DNA of 35,990 bases from Chlorobiota bacterium (lineage in GTDB: Bacteria > Bacteroidota > Ignavibacteria > Tepidaquicellales > OLB5): the NCBI GenBank assembly GCA_022616535.1, contig JAKEEM010000030.1, positions 1-35,990 on the forward strand, read 5' to 3'. The stretch's first letter is position 1, and every line of letters starts with the position of its first letter. Positions 17,364 to 25,819 of this stretch are shown here, piece by piece. The translations under genes and the position numbers were made by a program. The notes under the pieces were generated by a model, which was not told where the DNA came from, made no database searches, and saw only the letters and a list, made by a program, of their open reading frames with translations.

Positions 17364-19043
17364 TTGAATATTTTCGTAAAAAATAAAAAGTTAAGAATTT
17401 TTTTAATTTGTCTGCTGTGCGGTGTGCTTCTCGGCTTATCCTTTCCGCCGTTTAACAAGTGGTTTTTTGTGTATTTTGGTGTATTGCTTCTGCTCTATCT
17501 TATATTCAGTTCAAGCAGATTGAGGCAAGCATTTCTAAGGGCATATTTTGCATTACTTGTATTTAACGAGATAACGCTGTATTGGATTTCCGGATGGCAC
17601 AGCGATGACATTTTCCTGAAAATAGGGGGAGTTGCTACGGTGCTTGTCCACCCTTTGCTTTTTATGATACCTGTTTTGACAATATACGGCATTTCGCGAT
17701 ATAAAAAAGAACTCGCGCTTATTCTTTTCTCATTTATCTGGGTTGGGTTTGAGTATTATCACAACGTTTGGCAGCTTTCTTTCCCCTGGCTTGAGCTCGG
17801 CAATACGGAAACTTACAACCTAAACCGAATCCAGTATATTGAGTTCACCGGTGTCCATGGAATATCTTTTTTAATCTGCATCATTAGCAGCTTGATGTAT
17901 TTTTTAATTGAAAGAATTTACAATAAAAAGTGGCGTATTACTTCAAAACAGGCTATACTCTATTATTTTGTGTTAATGATTTTAATTTTATTCCCGAATT
18001 TTTATTCATACCACAGGTTAAAACAGGATAACTCGAAATACTTTCAAACTATGGATTCCTCCAAAATTATAAATGCGTGCGTAGTTCAAACCAATACAGA
18101 CCCGTTCAAAAAATGGAGCGGGAATCATGACCAGCTGATTGACTCATACATTGCAAAGCTCAACGTTGGTATGAAATACAATCCCGATATGATGGTTCTT
18201 CATGAAACAGCTGCTCCATACTATTTTTTGGAGGACTATAATTTTCTGAAATCAAAACGATTTTTTGATTTTGTCGATTCCAGCAGAAAATATCTCGTTA
18301 TGGGAATTCCGCATATTGAATATTATAAAGACTCCGCATTTGTGCCAAAGGATGCTAAGAAAATGAGTATCTCCGGAAGATTTTACGATACATATAATTC
18401 TGTAATAATGATAGAGCCTGGAAAAAACAGAAAGGATTTGACCATTCACAAGAAATCTAAGCTTGTTCCTTTCAGCGAAAGGGTGCCATACCAGGAAACG
18501 TTGACTTTTTTAAGGGACTGGATTAAATGGGGTGTGGGAATAAGCAGCTGGCAAATAGGAAAAGATGAAACAATTTTCACAATCAAAGACTCAAACCTTA
18601 ATACAAAGTTTGCATCACTAATTTGTTTTGAATCTGTTTTCAGCGAGTATGTCAGCAAATCCGTAAACAACAGGGCGGGGTTTTTGGTTATAGTAACAAA
18701 TGACGGTTGGTTTGGGCATACATCGGGACCAGTTCAGCATGAAAAATATGCAGTTCTAAGAGCAATTGAAAACAGGAAATGGATTGTTCGGTGCGCTCAA
18801 ACAGGAATTTCATGCTTTATTGACCCGCTCGGAAATGCATATGACGAAATCCCCTACGGAACGGAAGGAATCATAGACAGAAACATCATAGCAAATGATG
18901 AGAAAACGTTTTATTCATCAAATGGAGATATAATTGGAATTATAAGTCACTATGGAGGGATAATTAGTCTAGTGTTCTGTATCGGATTTTATATTTATAA
19001 GAGAATAAACAAAAAAAAGCTTAACTTCCTTTCAGATGATTAA
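17364..19043 (+). CDS. lnt: Apolipoprotein N-acyltransferase
   Basis: The 559-residue inner-membrane enzyme adds the third acyl chain to lipoproteins, making them competent for Lol sorting. The N-terminal half has about six membrane helices. The nitrilase-like half has the Glu-Lys-Cys triad: Glu281 (VLHETAAP), Lys364 (KSKLVPFSE) and Cys421 (LICFESVFSEY). A last membrane helix lies near 533-550. It uses a TTG start at 17364, six bases after the ispF stop, and the two genes are probably one transcript. It is somewhat longer than the E. coli enzyme. The stop overlaps the convergent SPOR gene by four bases. Confidence 0.95.
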   Translation: MNIFVKNKKLRIFLICLLCGVLLGLSFPPFNKWFFVYFGVLLLLYLIFSSSRLRQAFLRAYFALLVFNEITLYWISGWHSDDIFLKIGGVATVLVHPLLFMIPVLTIYGISRYKKELALILFSFIWVGFEYYHNVWQLSFPWLELGNTETYNLNRIQYIEFTGVHGISFLICIISSLMYFLIERIYNKKWRITSKQAILYYFVLMILILFPNFYSYHRLKQDNSKYFQTMDSSKIINACVVQTNTDPFKKWSGNHDQLIDSYIAKLNVGMKYNPDMMVLHETAAPYYFLEDYNFLKSKRFFDFVDSSRKYLVMGIPHIEYYKDSAFVPKDAKKMSISGRFYDTYNSVIMIEPGKNRKDLTIHKKSKLVPFSERVPYQETLTFLRDWIKWGVGISSWQIGKDETIFTIKDSNLNTKFASLICFESVFSEYVSKSVNNRAGFLVIVTNDGWFGHTSGPVQHEKYAVLRAIENRKWIVRCAQTGISCFIDPLGNAYDEIPYGTEGIIDRNIIANDEKTFYSSNGDIIGIISHYGGIISLVFCIGFYIYKRINKKKLNFLSDD

Positions 19044-20704
19044 CCCTTCTTTTTTAATTCCACAGCTTTGGCTCTTGCTTCATCGATTGATGAAAACTCG
19101 CCGAATCTTACTCTGTACCATACGCCTTTTTCACCCAAATCGACTCTGACAATGCTTCCTTTTACTCCGGGAATTAATGATTCCAATGTACCTACCCTTT
19201 TGCTTGCCTTTGCTTCGGAATCCCATGCCGATTCCTGAATCGTAAATTTGCCGTTTTCAAGCTGAATGTAAACGACTTTATTTTTCTCATCAAACCAGCC
19301 CAGTCCGTTTTTGACCAGTCCCTGCATATTTGACTGGGTATTCGGCTGTGTTGCCGGCGCCTGCTGCTGGGGCGGCTGAGACTGAATCTGGTTGCTCATT
19401 TTCTGGACATTCTGCTCAACCTGTTTTGGTTCTTCCTGCTTCGAATGTTCCTGCTGAATCTGTTGTGTTTGCTGGGTGTTGTCCTCCGTATTTGTTGTTG
19501 TATGAGGCGAATTAGTTTCGGATACGGCATTGTTTCCGTCATTCAAAGTGTTAAGAGATGCTTTGTTTTCCGGGCTCGGTTCCTCATTAGTTATTGTGCC
19601 TGATTCCTCTTCAATCTGCTCTGTGTTATCTGTTTCCCTCGGTGTGAAGAATATCTTATAAAAAACAGGCGAGAAAATCAAAAGGAGCAAAACGATTGAG
19701 AAGAAAAGTATAAATGTAGTAACATAAATCTTTAATTTTGATTTATACTCAGCTTCCTTTGTCGCCTGATAAAGCAGCTCGTACTCGTAAGACATTGTCT
19801 GCGTATCGGCAATATTAGGTTCGCTGTCCTTATACCATATATAATATGAATTATCACCGGCTCTTTTTTCAAAGCCATCCACTTTTCCGCTGCCGTTTGT
19901 AAGACTCGTGGTTTCTAAAGGACTCTTATAACCCGCTTCTTTACCATTATCCTGGGTTAGTTCCTTATGCAGTTCAATTGCAGCGGGCGGAATCACCGTT
20001 TCAGCGGGAGGTGGAACGAATGGTGTTTCTTCTTTTTTCTCATCCTTAACAGTGAAATAATCCGAAAAAGATTTTTGAGAGGGCTGTTCAATTTCCTCGT
20101 TTTCAATTACTTCGGCTTCACTGCCTTGGGATTTATCAAAAGGATGACCGGTTTGGTTTTCTTCTTCCGGTGTTTCATCAGATTTATATTCCTCTGCAGG
20201 TTTATTTTCCTCTGCAGGTTTATTTTCCTCTGCAGGTCTATATACCTCTGCTGGTTTATATTCCTCTACGGGAGCAATTATTTTTTGCAGCATTTCATCT
20301 CTTTTCCGGTTCAATTCTTCTTCAACATTAAGCCTTTCCCCGGCTGATGATTCAATCTGCGGATCTTCTTTCTTTAGAGTTTCCGCTTCAATTGTGCTCT
20401 GGCTTAAGACAGTTTCCGGCTCAACGGTTCTGAAAGCTTCAAATTTGACTTCGTCAACATCTTCCTGCAAAGTCGATACCGGAATAAATTCAACTGTTTT
20501 TTTGTAGCTGCTCACATCTTCGCTTATATTTTTGCCGTTACTGTATTTAACAATGAACTCCCCTAAATTTGTAATATCTGCAATGTTATCGTCAGCCACG
20601 CCCTGAATTATGCTTTCGAAAATATCATTATAAAGATTTTCAGCTTCAAAATCCGTTAGCTTGAAATACTTTATTATTTTATCTACAACTTCTGCCTTTA
20701 ACAT
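19040..20704 (-). CDS. HU-like domain / single membrane helix / SPOR domain protein
   Basis: The 554-residue protein begins with about 75 residues resembling HU/IHF (VVDKIIKYFKLTDFEAENL ending in LGEFIVKYSNG) but without the DNA-clamping RNPxTG arm. A long acidic, proline-rich stretch follows, with hexapeptide repeats (PAEENK) at about 148-177. One membrane helix lies at about 335-350, then a Gln/Asn-rich linker, and a C-terminal SPOR-type domain at about 475-554. SPOR domains bind denuded septal peptidoglycan. The order predicts a cytoplasmic HU-like head and a periplasmic SPOR tail. Similar HU/SPOR proteins occur in Bacteroidota, but their role is unsettled. It lies nine bases after a separate HU gene, and the two are probably cotranscribed. 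Confidence 0.85.
   Translation of the reverse strand: MLKAEVVDKIIKYFKLTDFEAENLYNDIFESIIQGVADDNIADITNLGEFIVKYSNGKNISEDVSSYKKTVEFIPVSTLQEDVDEVKFEAFRTVEPETVLSQSTIEAETLKKEDPQIESSAGERLNVEEELNRKRDEMLQKIIAPVEEYKPAEVYRPAEENKPAEENKPAEEYKSDETPEEENQTGHPFDKSQGSEAEVIENEEIEQPSQKSFSDYFTVKDEKKEETPFVPPPAETVIPPAAIELHKELTQDNGKEAGYKSPLETTSLTNGSGKVDGFEKRAGDNSYYIWYKDSEPNIADTQTMSYEYELLYQATKEAEYKSKLKIYVTTFILFFSIVLLLLIFSPVFYKIFFTPRETDNTEQIEEESGTITNEEPSPENKASLNTLNDGNNAVSETNSPHTTTNTEDNTQQTQQIQQEHSKQEEPKQVEQNVQKMSNQIQSQPPQQQAPATQPNTQSNMQGLVKNGLGWFDEKNKVVYIQLENGKFTIQESAWDSEAKASKRVGTLESLIPGVKGSIVRVDLGEKGVWYRVRFGEFSSIDEARAKAVELKKKG
20183..20272 (-). repeat. Five tandem 18-bp repeats coding for PAEENK-type hexapeptides
   Basis: Five consecutive 18-base units (consensus tttattttcctctgcagg on the plus strand) run through the linker of the SPOR protein. 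Units two and three are identical. The unit keeps the reading frame, so copy-number change would lengthen or shorten the linker without breaking the gene. Confidence 0.85.
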
Positions 20705-20713
20705 ATCTTTAAA

Positions 20714-20995
20714 CTACCCGGAATCTTTATTAATGTTCTCAAGAAACTTCTTATCCGGAATAAACATTATTTGATTTCGGCTTGATGGAAAAATTTCTCC
20801 GAATTTCATGTATGAATCACTCTGGTTTTCTTTTTGCTGAACCATAAATTCACCAAAATTTTCAACCTTAGCTGTTCCGTCTTTTTTAAGCTTTTCAGTA
20901 AGCCGCTCGACAAGAATGCTTATAATCATCTCGGCCCTGCCGGTTGTAATATCGTGATTCACCGCAAGCTTGTTAATTAAATCGACAGTATTCAT
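20714..20995 (-). CDS. HU/IHF-family DNA-binding protein, small
   Basis: The 93-residue protein has the HU fold pattern: helices DLINKLAVNHDITTGRAEM and ISILVERLTEKL, the KVENFGEFMV turn, and the closing IMFIPDKKFLENIN. The canonical RNPxTG arm tip is missing; the arm region reads SDSYMKFGEIFPSSRN, so DNA binding may be altered. It is slightly longer than typical HU. It sits nine bases upstream of the HU-SPOR gene and shares its GEF motif, suggesting that the two HU folds could pair. The gap 20996-21216 upstream is AT-rich; the only structure I noted there is a small inverted repeat gttcta/tagaac near 21063-21085. Confidence 0.82.
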   Translation of the reverse strand: MNTVDLINKLAVNHDITTGRAEMIISILVERLTEKLKKDGTAKVENFGEFMVQQKENQSDSYMKFGEIFPSSRNQIMFIPDKKFLENINKDSG

Positions 20996-21216
20996 TAAAT
21001 ATCACTTGTTAAAATATAACTATAGCTTATTAAAATAGCCCTTTTGAACAAATTAAGCAATAGTTCTAGATATGACTTTTAGAACCAGCATTATGAAAGA
21101 TTATAAACCTTTACTTTAAAATAAATTGCATAATTGCACTAATATAGCGATTTATTTTTGAAAGTCCAAAATTTTAAGCGTTTTTAAATAAAAATGACAA
21201 GATTAATAAAATGATT

Positions 21217-22638
21217 TCAATCCTGGTAGTTTAATCTTACAGGCTTGTTTGTCCTCAACCTGAATCCTAAAAGCCGAAGCTCAGATGTATTAATAAGGTT
21301 CTCCGGGAAATATGTGCCTTTGGGCTTGCCAAATACTTTTACCTTATCAACTTTCTTATCAGTAAAATAAAGTATAATCACTTCGCCGTCAGAGCGGTTT
21401 GCCCCGTTTGGACTTGCACCATCATACACATAATAAATGCTTGCAGCATTAGTATCGACCTGGATAAAATTAATTTCATTATTCAAAAACTTCATATGCA
21501 TAAAGACACCCGAAATTTGGTCGAAACGCTCATTATAATTTTCATTTGGCTGAATTGCAAAGGCGCTTTTGCTTACGTATATATCGTCAATATCTTCCTT
21601 AAAAAAGGCGTAAATTGTATCTCCCGTAACCTGCATGTCCTCCTTCCACACAACGGGCTCTTTCGAAAGTGAAATTACCCCTCCCTTGCCAGATTTATCC
21701 CTGAAATAATAACCAATCTGAGAAGATGAAAGAAAATCATTCCTTATGGTTTTAACACTGTCATGAGCAATGTAGTGTTCGGGTTCGTTCCTGAATGATT
21801 CCATTTTCCGGCTGAAAATAAAAGTAGTATCGGTTTTTCCGTCTTTGGTCTCAATTTGTACAAGTCTTGCATTTCCTTTTACAAATGAATAATTAGTCTT
21901 TTCGTAATTTTCAGCATAGTCGCCGTACACAATCGCATTTTTATTCAAAAAATTTATTTTAACATTATCTTCACCGATTGATTTTTTTTCAAGCTCATAA
22001 TAAGTAGCTTTATCGGAGGTGATGACTGTTGAATCGCTTTCGATTTTTACATTTCCGTTTGCGGTTGAAATCCCGATTAATTTTTCATAAACAAGACTAT
22101 CACAGTAAATAACCGATGAATCGCTTACGACCTTAACATCGCCCCTGGCGTATGATTTTTGAACTGCGCGGTAATAGTCAAGCACATCGGAAGTTATTGT
22201 GTATGTTTTGTTATCCGTAACGCTGACATTCCCTTTAAAATTGGCTAAATCATGGTTAAACTGGTAAATTCCGAAATTGGCTTTAATTGTTGTTCTTGGG
22301 TCGGTTAAAGTCGCCCCGTTGGGACAAACCACCCTTGCCTCGCTTCCGTAATATATACCGTTCGGAGCGTAGATAGTCAGCGTATCTTTCACGACCTTCA
22401 CACTACTGTAAAGCTCGGCTTTGTTCTGGTTAAAATACTGAATAACCCTTCCGCATGTAATTTTAACATTGTTATGAGTTAATGACACATTGCCTATTGC
22501 TTCCCTGACCTGCTCTCCGTTTATTGTTTTGCCTATGAGACTATCTGCGTAGTTTAACGTAATCTTATCCTGAGAATAAATTTTTAAACTTAGAATTATT
22601 AGCGATACTAAAATTATTTGGTATTTGAGCTTTGACAT
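21217..22638 (-). CDS. OstA-like / LptA-type lipopolysaccharide transport protein
   Basis: The 473-residue protein has an N-terminal signal segment (KLKYQIILVSLIILSLKIYSQ) and many short repeating beta-strands of the kind YxGDVKVVSDSSVIYCDSLVYE and NGNVKIESDSTVITSDKATYYE. These make up the beta-jellyroll of the OstA/LptA family that bridges periplasmic LPS transport. It is much longer than E. coli LptA, as in the OstA-like proteins of Bacteroidota. It lies seven bases after lptC, which supports the role. No outer-membrane barrel of full LptD length is evident, so a separate LptD is expected elsewhere. Confidence 0.87.
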   Translation of the reverse strand: MSKLKYQIILVSLIILSLKIYSQDKITLNYADSLIGKTINGEQVREAIGNVSLTHNNVKITCGRVIQYFNQNKAELYSSVKVVKDTLTIYAPNGIYYGSEARVVCPNGATLTDPRTTIKANFGIYQFNHDLANFKGNVSVTDNKTYTITSDVLDYYRAVQKSYARGDVKVVSDSSVIYCDSLVYEKLIGISTANGNVKIESDSTVITSDKATYYELEKKSIGEDNVKINFLNKNAIVYGDYAENYEKTNYSFVKGNARLVQIETKDGKTDTTFIFSRKMESFRNEPEHYIAHDSVKTIRNDFLSSSQIGYYFRDKSGKGGVISLSKEPVVWKEDMQVTGDTIYAFFKEDIDDIYVSKSAFAIQPNENYNERFDQISGVFMHMKFLNNEINFIQVDTNAASIYYVYDGASPNGANRSDGEVIILYFTDKKVDKVKVFGKPKGTYFPENLINTSELRLLGFRLRTNKPVRLNYQD

Positions 22639-22645
22639 TCGAGCC

Positions 22646-23158
22646 TTATTTCTGAACCTCTCCGCTTACCTTGTAAATAATGTAATTCTTGAGGCTTTGG
22701 TCGGCTTCAAAGCCGTAGCCTTTGATATCATCGGTTTTAGTTGTAATGTGAACAAAATCATCTGATTTTATTCTCTGAGTTTTGTTTACCCAGTACAGTC
22801 TCTCGGTTATTAAAACCGAACCGTCTTCCGATACCATCCTGACACTGTCGTAAACCTCAACATCCTTCGTATTATCAAATATTTTGCCTCGTTTGCCGGT
22901 TAATGTTGAGCTGAATACGCCGTTTTTGTAAAAATCAACCTTGGCGCTGCCATCGATAAGAGTATAATTGAATTTTGAAAAAACGCGAATCCTTCCTGCA
23001 GTTAAAACCGCTTTGACTATGCCTGAATCGGAAAATGTTACAGTTGTGTTGAAGCTTTCCTGTGAGGGTATGCTGTCGGTTGAGCCAATTTCAGTTTTAG
23101 GGGGCTCGAATTTATCGCTGGAGCAGGCGGTGAACAATAAACAATTAACAATAAGCAA
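22646..23158 (-). CDS. lptC: LptC-like LPS export lipoprotein
   Basis: The 170-residue product (from the TTG at 23158) has a lipobox-like LFTAC, then a beta-rich domain (SGIVKAVLTAGRIRVFSKF, DSVRMVSEDGSVLITERLYW) matching the YrbK/LptC family, which passes LPS from the LptBFG complex to LptA. The TTG start leaves no basic residue before the hydrophobic core. The open frame runs upstream to a stop at 23212-23214 and encodes KVIKSQLAFSIA just before the TTG, a better signal-peptide n-region but without ATG, GTG or TTG. The true start is therefore uncertain. It lies between kdsD/kpsF and the OstA-like gene, the usual LPS-transport neighbourhood. Confidence 0.82.
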   Translation of the reverse strand: MLIVNCLLFTACSSDKFEPPKTEIGSTDSIPSQESFNTTVTFSDSGIVKAVLTAGRIRVFSKFNYTLIDGSAKVDFYKNGVFSSTLTGKRGKIFDNTKDVEVYDSVRMVSEDGSVLITERLYWVNKTQRIKSDDFVHITTKTDDIKGYGFEADQSLKNYIIYKVSGEVQK

Positions 23159-23287
23159 TAGGCAATAGAAAAAGCCAGCTGTGACTTTATAACCTTTATA
23201 ATAATTATAACTTACGCTTATTGACTTATTGTTTATTCTCTTATCGTTTATTGTTTTTATTGTTAACTGGCAGATTGTCTATTGTTA
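23131..23287. repeat. AT-rich attgtt/aacaat inverted and direct repeat tract
   Basis: Plus-strand 23132-23167 is a run of aacaataaacaatt-type units. From 23218 to 23287 the complementary ttattgtttatt units recur several times. The left arm lies inside the start of lptC and encodes part of its hydrophobic signal; the right arm reaches the kpsF stop. The arms could pair imperfectly in RNA. Confidence 0.6.
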
Positions 23288-24253
23288 ACCCAGTCCTGCT
23301 TTCACCAAGTCGTGCATATGAACAACGCCTTTGGGAATTTTCTTTTTATCAACAATAATAAGCTGTGTAATTGCATATTTTTCCATAAGCTCAAGTGCCG
23401 TTTCGCCAAGCATGTTTTCATTTATTGTCTTAGGGTTTTTATTCATAATGTCGCCTGCGTTTATATCTGAAACATTTTCATACTTCTGAAGCGTTCTTCT
23501 GATATCGCCGTCTGTAATAATACCTTTAAGCTTGCCGCTTTTATCGACCACACAGGTGCATCCAAGCCGCTTTGATGAAATCTCAAAAACAATATCTTTG
23601 AACAACGCATTTTCCTTGACTTTTGGAACTCCCTCTCGTCCAACCATTAAATCATTAACTCTTAAAAAAAGCTTTTTGCCAAGCACTCCCCCCGGGTGAA
23701 GCATTGCAAATTCTTCCTTTGTAAAATCTTTCTTTTTCAAAAGGGCTATTGCAAGTGCATCACCAATTACAAGTGCTGCAGTTGTCGATGTTGTCGGAGC
23801 TAAATTAAATGGGCAGGCTTCCTGTTCAACTGATGCATCGATAATAACATCCGAAAGGGATTTGAGCTTTGAATCTACGTCACCCACAATTGAAATTACT
23901 TTTACGTCAAACTGGTTAATTGCAAGCAGAAGCTGGATAAGCTCGTCAGTATCACCTGATTTTGATATGCATATAACAACATCACCTTTACGAATCATTC
24001 CCATATCCCCGTGGAAAGAATCAGCCGAATGCATAAAAATTGCAGGGGTTCCTGTCGAGTTTAAGGTTGCTACTATTTTCTGCGCTATTATACCGGACTT
24101 GCCCAGACCCGTAACTATTACCCTGCCTTTGCATCTGTATATTATATCAATTGCTTCTGAAAAATTCCCGTCCAGCCTTTTTTCTAAGCTGCTTAATGCC
24201 TTTCTTTCCAGCTGTATAACCCTTTTCGCATCGGAAATTACCTTATTTTTCAC
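23285..24253 (-). CDS. kdsD: Arabinose-5-phosphate isomerase, KpsF/GutQ (KdsD) family
   Basis: The 322-residue enzyme interconverts ribulose 5-phosphate and arabinose 5-phosphate, the first step to Kdo. An N-terminal SIS domain (GRVIVTGLGKSGIIAQKIVATLNSTG broken over residues about 44-70, then SKSGDT and PTTSTTAALVIGDALA) is followed by two CBS motifs (about 205-322). Length is normal. The start is GTG at 24253; no in-frame ATG lies just upstream. It is divergent from the RlmD-type gene. Position before lptC fits the classic kds-lpt order, though kdsC and lptB are absent here. Confidence 0.94.
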   Translation of the reverse strand: MKNKVISDAKRVIQLERKALSSLEKRLDGNFSEAIDIIYRCKGRVIVTGLGKSGIIAQKIVATLNSTGTPAIFMHSADSFHGDMGMIRKGDVVICISKSGDTDELIQLLLAINQFDVKVISIVGDVDSKLKSLSDVIIDASVEQEACPFNLAPTTSTTAALVIGDALAIALLKKKDFTKEEFAMLHPGGVLGKKLFLRVNDLMVGREGVPKVKENALFKDIVFEISSKRLGCTCVVDKSGKLKGIITDGDIRRTLQKYENVSDINAGDIMNKNPKTINENMLGETALELMEKYAITQLIIVDKKKIPKGVVHMHDLVKAGLG

Positions 24254-24290
24254 AGGAATAATGAAATTTATTTATTTGCCTGGAGATAAT

Positions 24291-24298
24291 TATATTTG
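24291..24298 (+). promoter_or_regulatory. Candidate -7 element TATATTTG before the rRNA methyltransferase gene
   Basis: An exact TAnnTTTG match lies 41 bases before the ATG at 24340. A TTTG at 24275-24278 is upstream, but the 12-base gap is shorter than the usual spacing. Confidence 0.4.
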
Positions 24299-24339
24299 TA
24301 CATTATAATGAAATTAGATTTTTAATTAAAGTTATTTAG

Positions 24340-25746
24340 ATGGATAAACCCCAGTCGGGTGATATTGTTGAAGTTCAAATCGAGGATATTGGCTTTGAGG
24401 GCAATGGAATAGGGAGAATAAACAGCGATTTTGTGCTATTTATACCCAATACAGTTCCCGGCGATATTATAAAAGCAAAAATACGTAAAGTAAAGAAAAA
24501 ATTTGCTTTAGCAAAAACAGAGGAAATTCTTGTAAATTCGCCGGTAAGAACTAAGCCCGAATGCAGCCATTTCGGAAGCTGCAACGGCTGCAAATTACAG
24601 AATATCGATTATTACCACCAGCTTAACATTAAAAAAAGAAACGTTACAAGCTCTTTCGAAAAAATCGGGGTCTTTCAGGGATTAACGATACCAGATGTAA
24701 TCGGCTCGGATAATATTTACTATTATAGAAACAAACTTGAGTTTTCATTCTCTAATAACAAATGGCTTAGTGAAGAAGACTTTGGCAAAAATACCGGTAA
24801 TTCCTTTGCGCTCGGTTATCATATGCCGGGATTTATCGATAAAGTTCTGGACATTGAAAAATGCCACCTGCAATCTGAGATATCAAATAGAATTCTAAAC
24901 CTTACAAGGGATTTCTTTAAAACAAAAAAAGAAAGCATCTATTCCACCAAAACCAGCTCAGGTTATTTAAGATACGTAATAATTAGGCAATCGGCAAATA
25001 TAAATGACGCGATGGTTAATCTTATTACTCTGCAGGAGAAAAAAGAAATTATAAATAAGTATGCACAAAAGATTAAAAATGAAATTCCAGAGATTACAAC
25101 TCTTGTAAATTCAATATCAACTTCAAAAGCTCAGGTGGCAAAATCAGAATATTCAATCATAATTTTCGGCAAGGGGTATATCGAAGAAACAATTGGAAAG
25201 TATAAATTTAAAATTACACCAAGCTCATTTTTTCAAACCAATACAAAGCAATGTGAAAAGCTTTTTAATACTGTGGTTGAATTTGCTGATTTCTCAAAAA
25301 ATGAAAATGTTCTAGACCTATACTGCGGATGCGGAGCGATTTCTCTTTACATATCTGGATACGTTAATAAAGTTTTTGGAGTTGAGCTGAGTGAAGAGTC
25401 AATTAAAATCGCCAAAGAAAATTCAAGCTTAAATAATATTAATAATTGCGAGTTTACATCTTATGATGTTAAAGAATTTTTAAAAAATTTAATAAATAAA
25501 AATGAAGAGAAATACGATACAATCATTTTAGACCCGCCGAGAAGCGGAATCCATCCCAAATCAGCAGAGTATTTATTAAGATATGAACCTAAAAAAATTA
25601 TTTATGTTTCATGCAACCCGACCACACAGGCGAGGGATATTAAGCTGCTTTCTGAAAAATATGAAATCACAAAAATTCAGCCGGTTGATATGTTTCCCCA
25701 TACTTTCCATATTGAAAATGTTGTGAGGTTAGACTTGAAAAATTAG
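24340..25746 (+). CDS. rlmD: 23S rRNA (uracil-5-)-methyltransferase, RlmD/RumA family
   Basis: The 468-residue protein has an N-terminal TRAM domain (residues about 5-64, EVQIEDIGFEGNGIGRI) for RNA binding. Iron-sulfur cysteines Cys75, Cys81, Cys84 and Cys175 follow. The SAM-binding motif LDLYCGCGAISLY is near 325, DPPRSGIHPK is near 405, and the catalytic Cys425 is in YVSCNPTT. A C-terminal HIENVVRL carries the general-base Glu. It methylates C5 of a uridine in 23S rRNA or tRNA; RlmD, RlmCD and TrmA cannot be told apart with certainty by motif alone. It appears monocistronic and convergent with the DUF885 gene. Confidence 0.93.
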   Translation: MDKPQSGDIVEVQIEDIGFEGNGIGRINSDFVLFIPNTVPGDIIKAKIRKVKKKFALAKTEEILVNSPVRTKPECSHFGSCNGCKLQNIDYYHQLNIKKRNVTSSFEKIGVFQGLTIPDVIGSDNIYYYRNKLEFSFSNNKWLSEEDFGKNTGNSFALGYHMPGFIDKVLDIEKCHLQSEISNRILNLTRDFFKTKKESIYSTKTSSGYLRYVIIRQSANINDAMVNLITLQEKKEIINKYAQKIKNEIPEITTLVNSISTSKAQVAKSEYSIIIFGKGYIEETIGKYKFKITPSSFFQTNTKQCEKLFNTVVEFADFSKNENVLDLYCGCGAISLYISGYVNKVFGVELSEESIKIAKENSSLNNINNCEFTSYDVKEFLKNLINKNEEKYDTIILDPPRSGIHPKSAEYLLRYEPKKIIYVSCNPTTQARDIKLLSEKYEITKIQPVDMFPHTFHIENVVRLDLKN

Positions 25747-25819
25747 CCGATGCATATTGGACAAATCTAATGGGATACTGAAATTAAACGGAATTAAGAC
25801 GTCTTAGCGGAGCTTCCTT

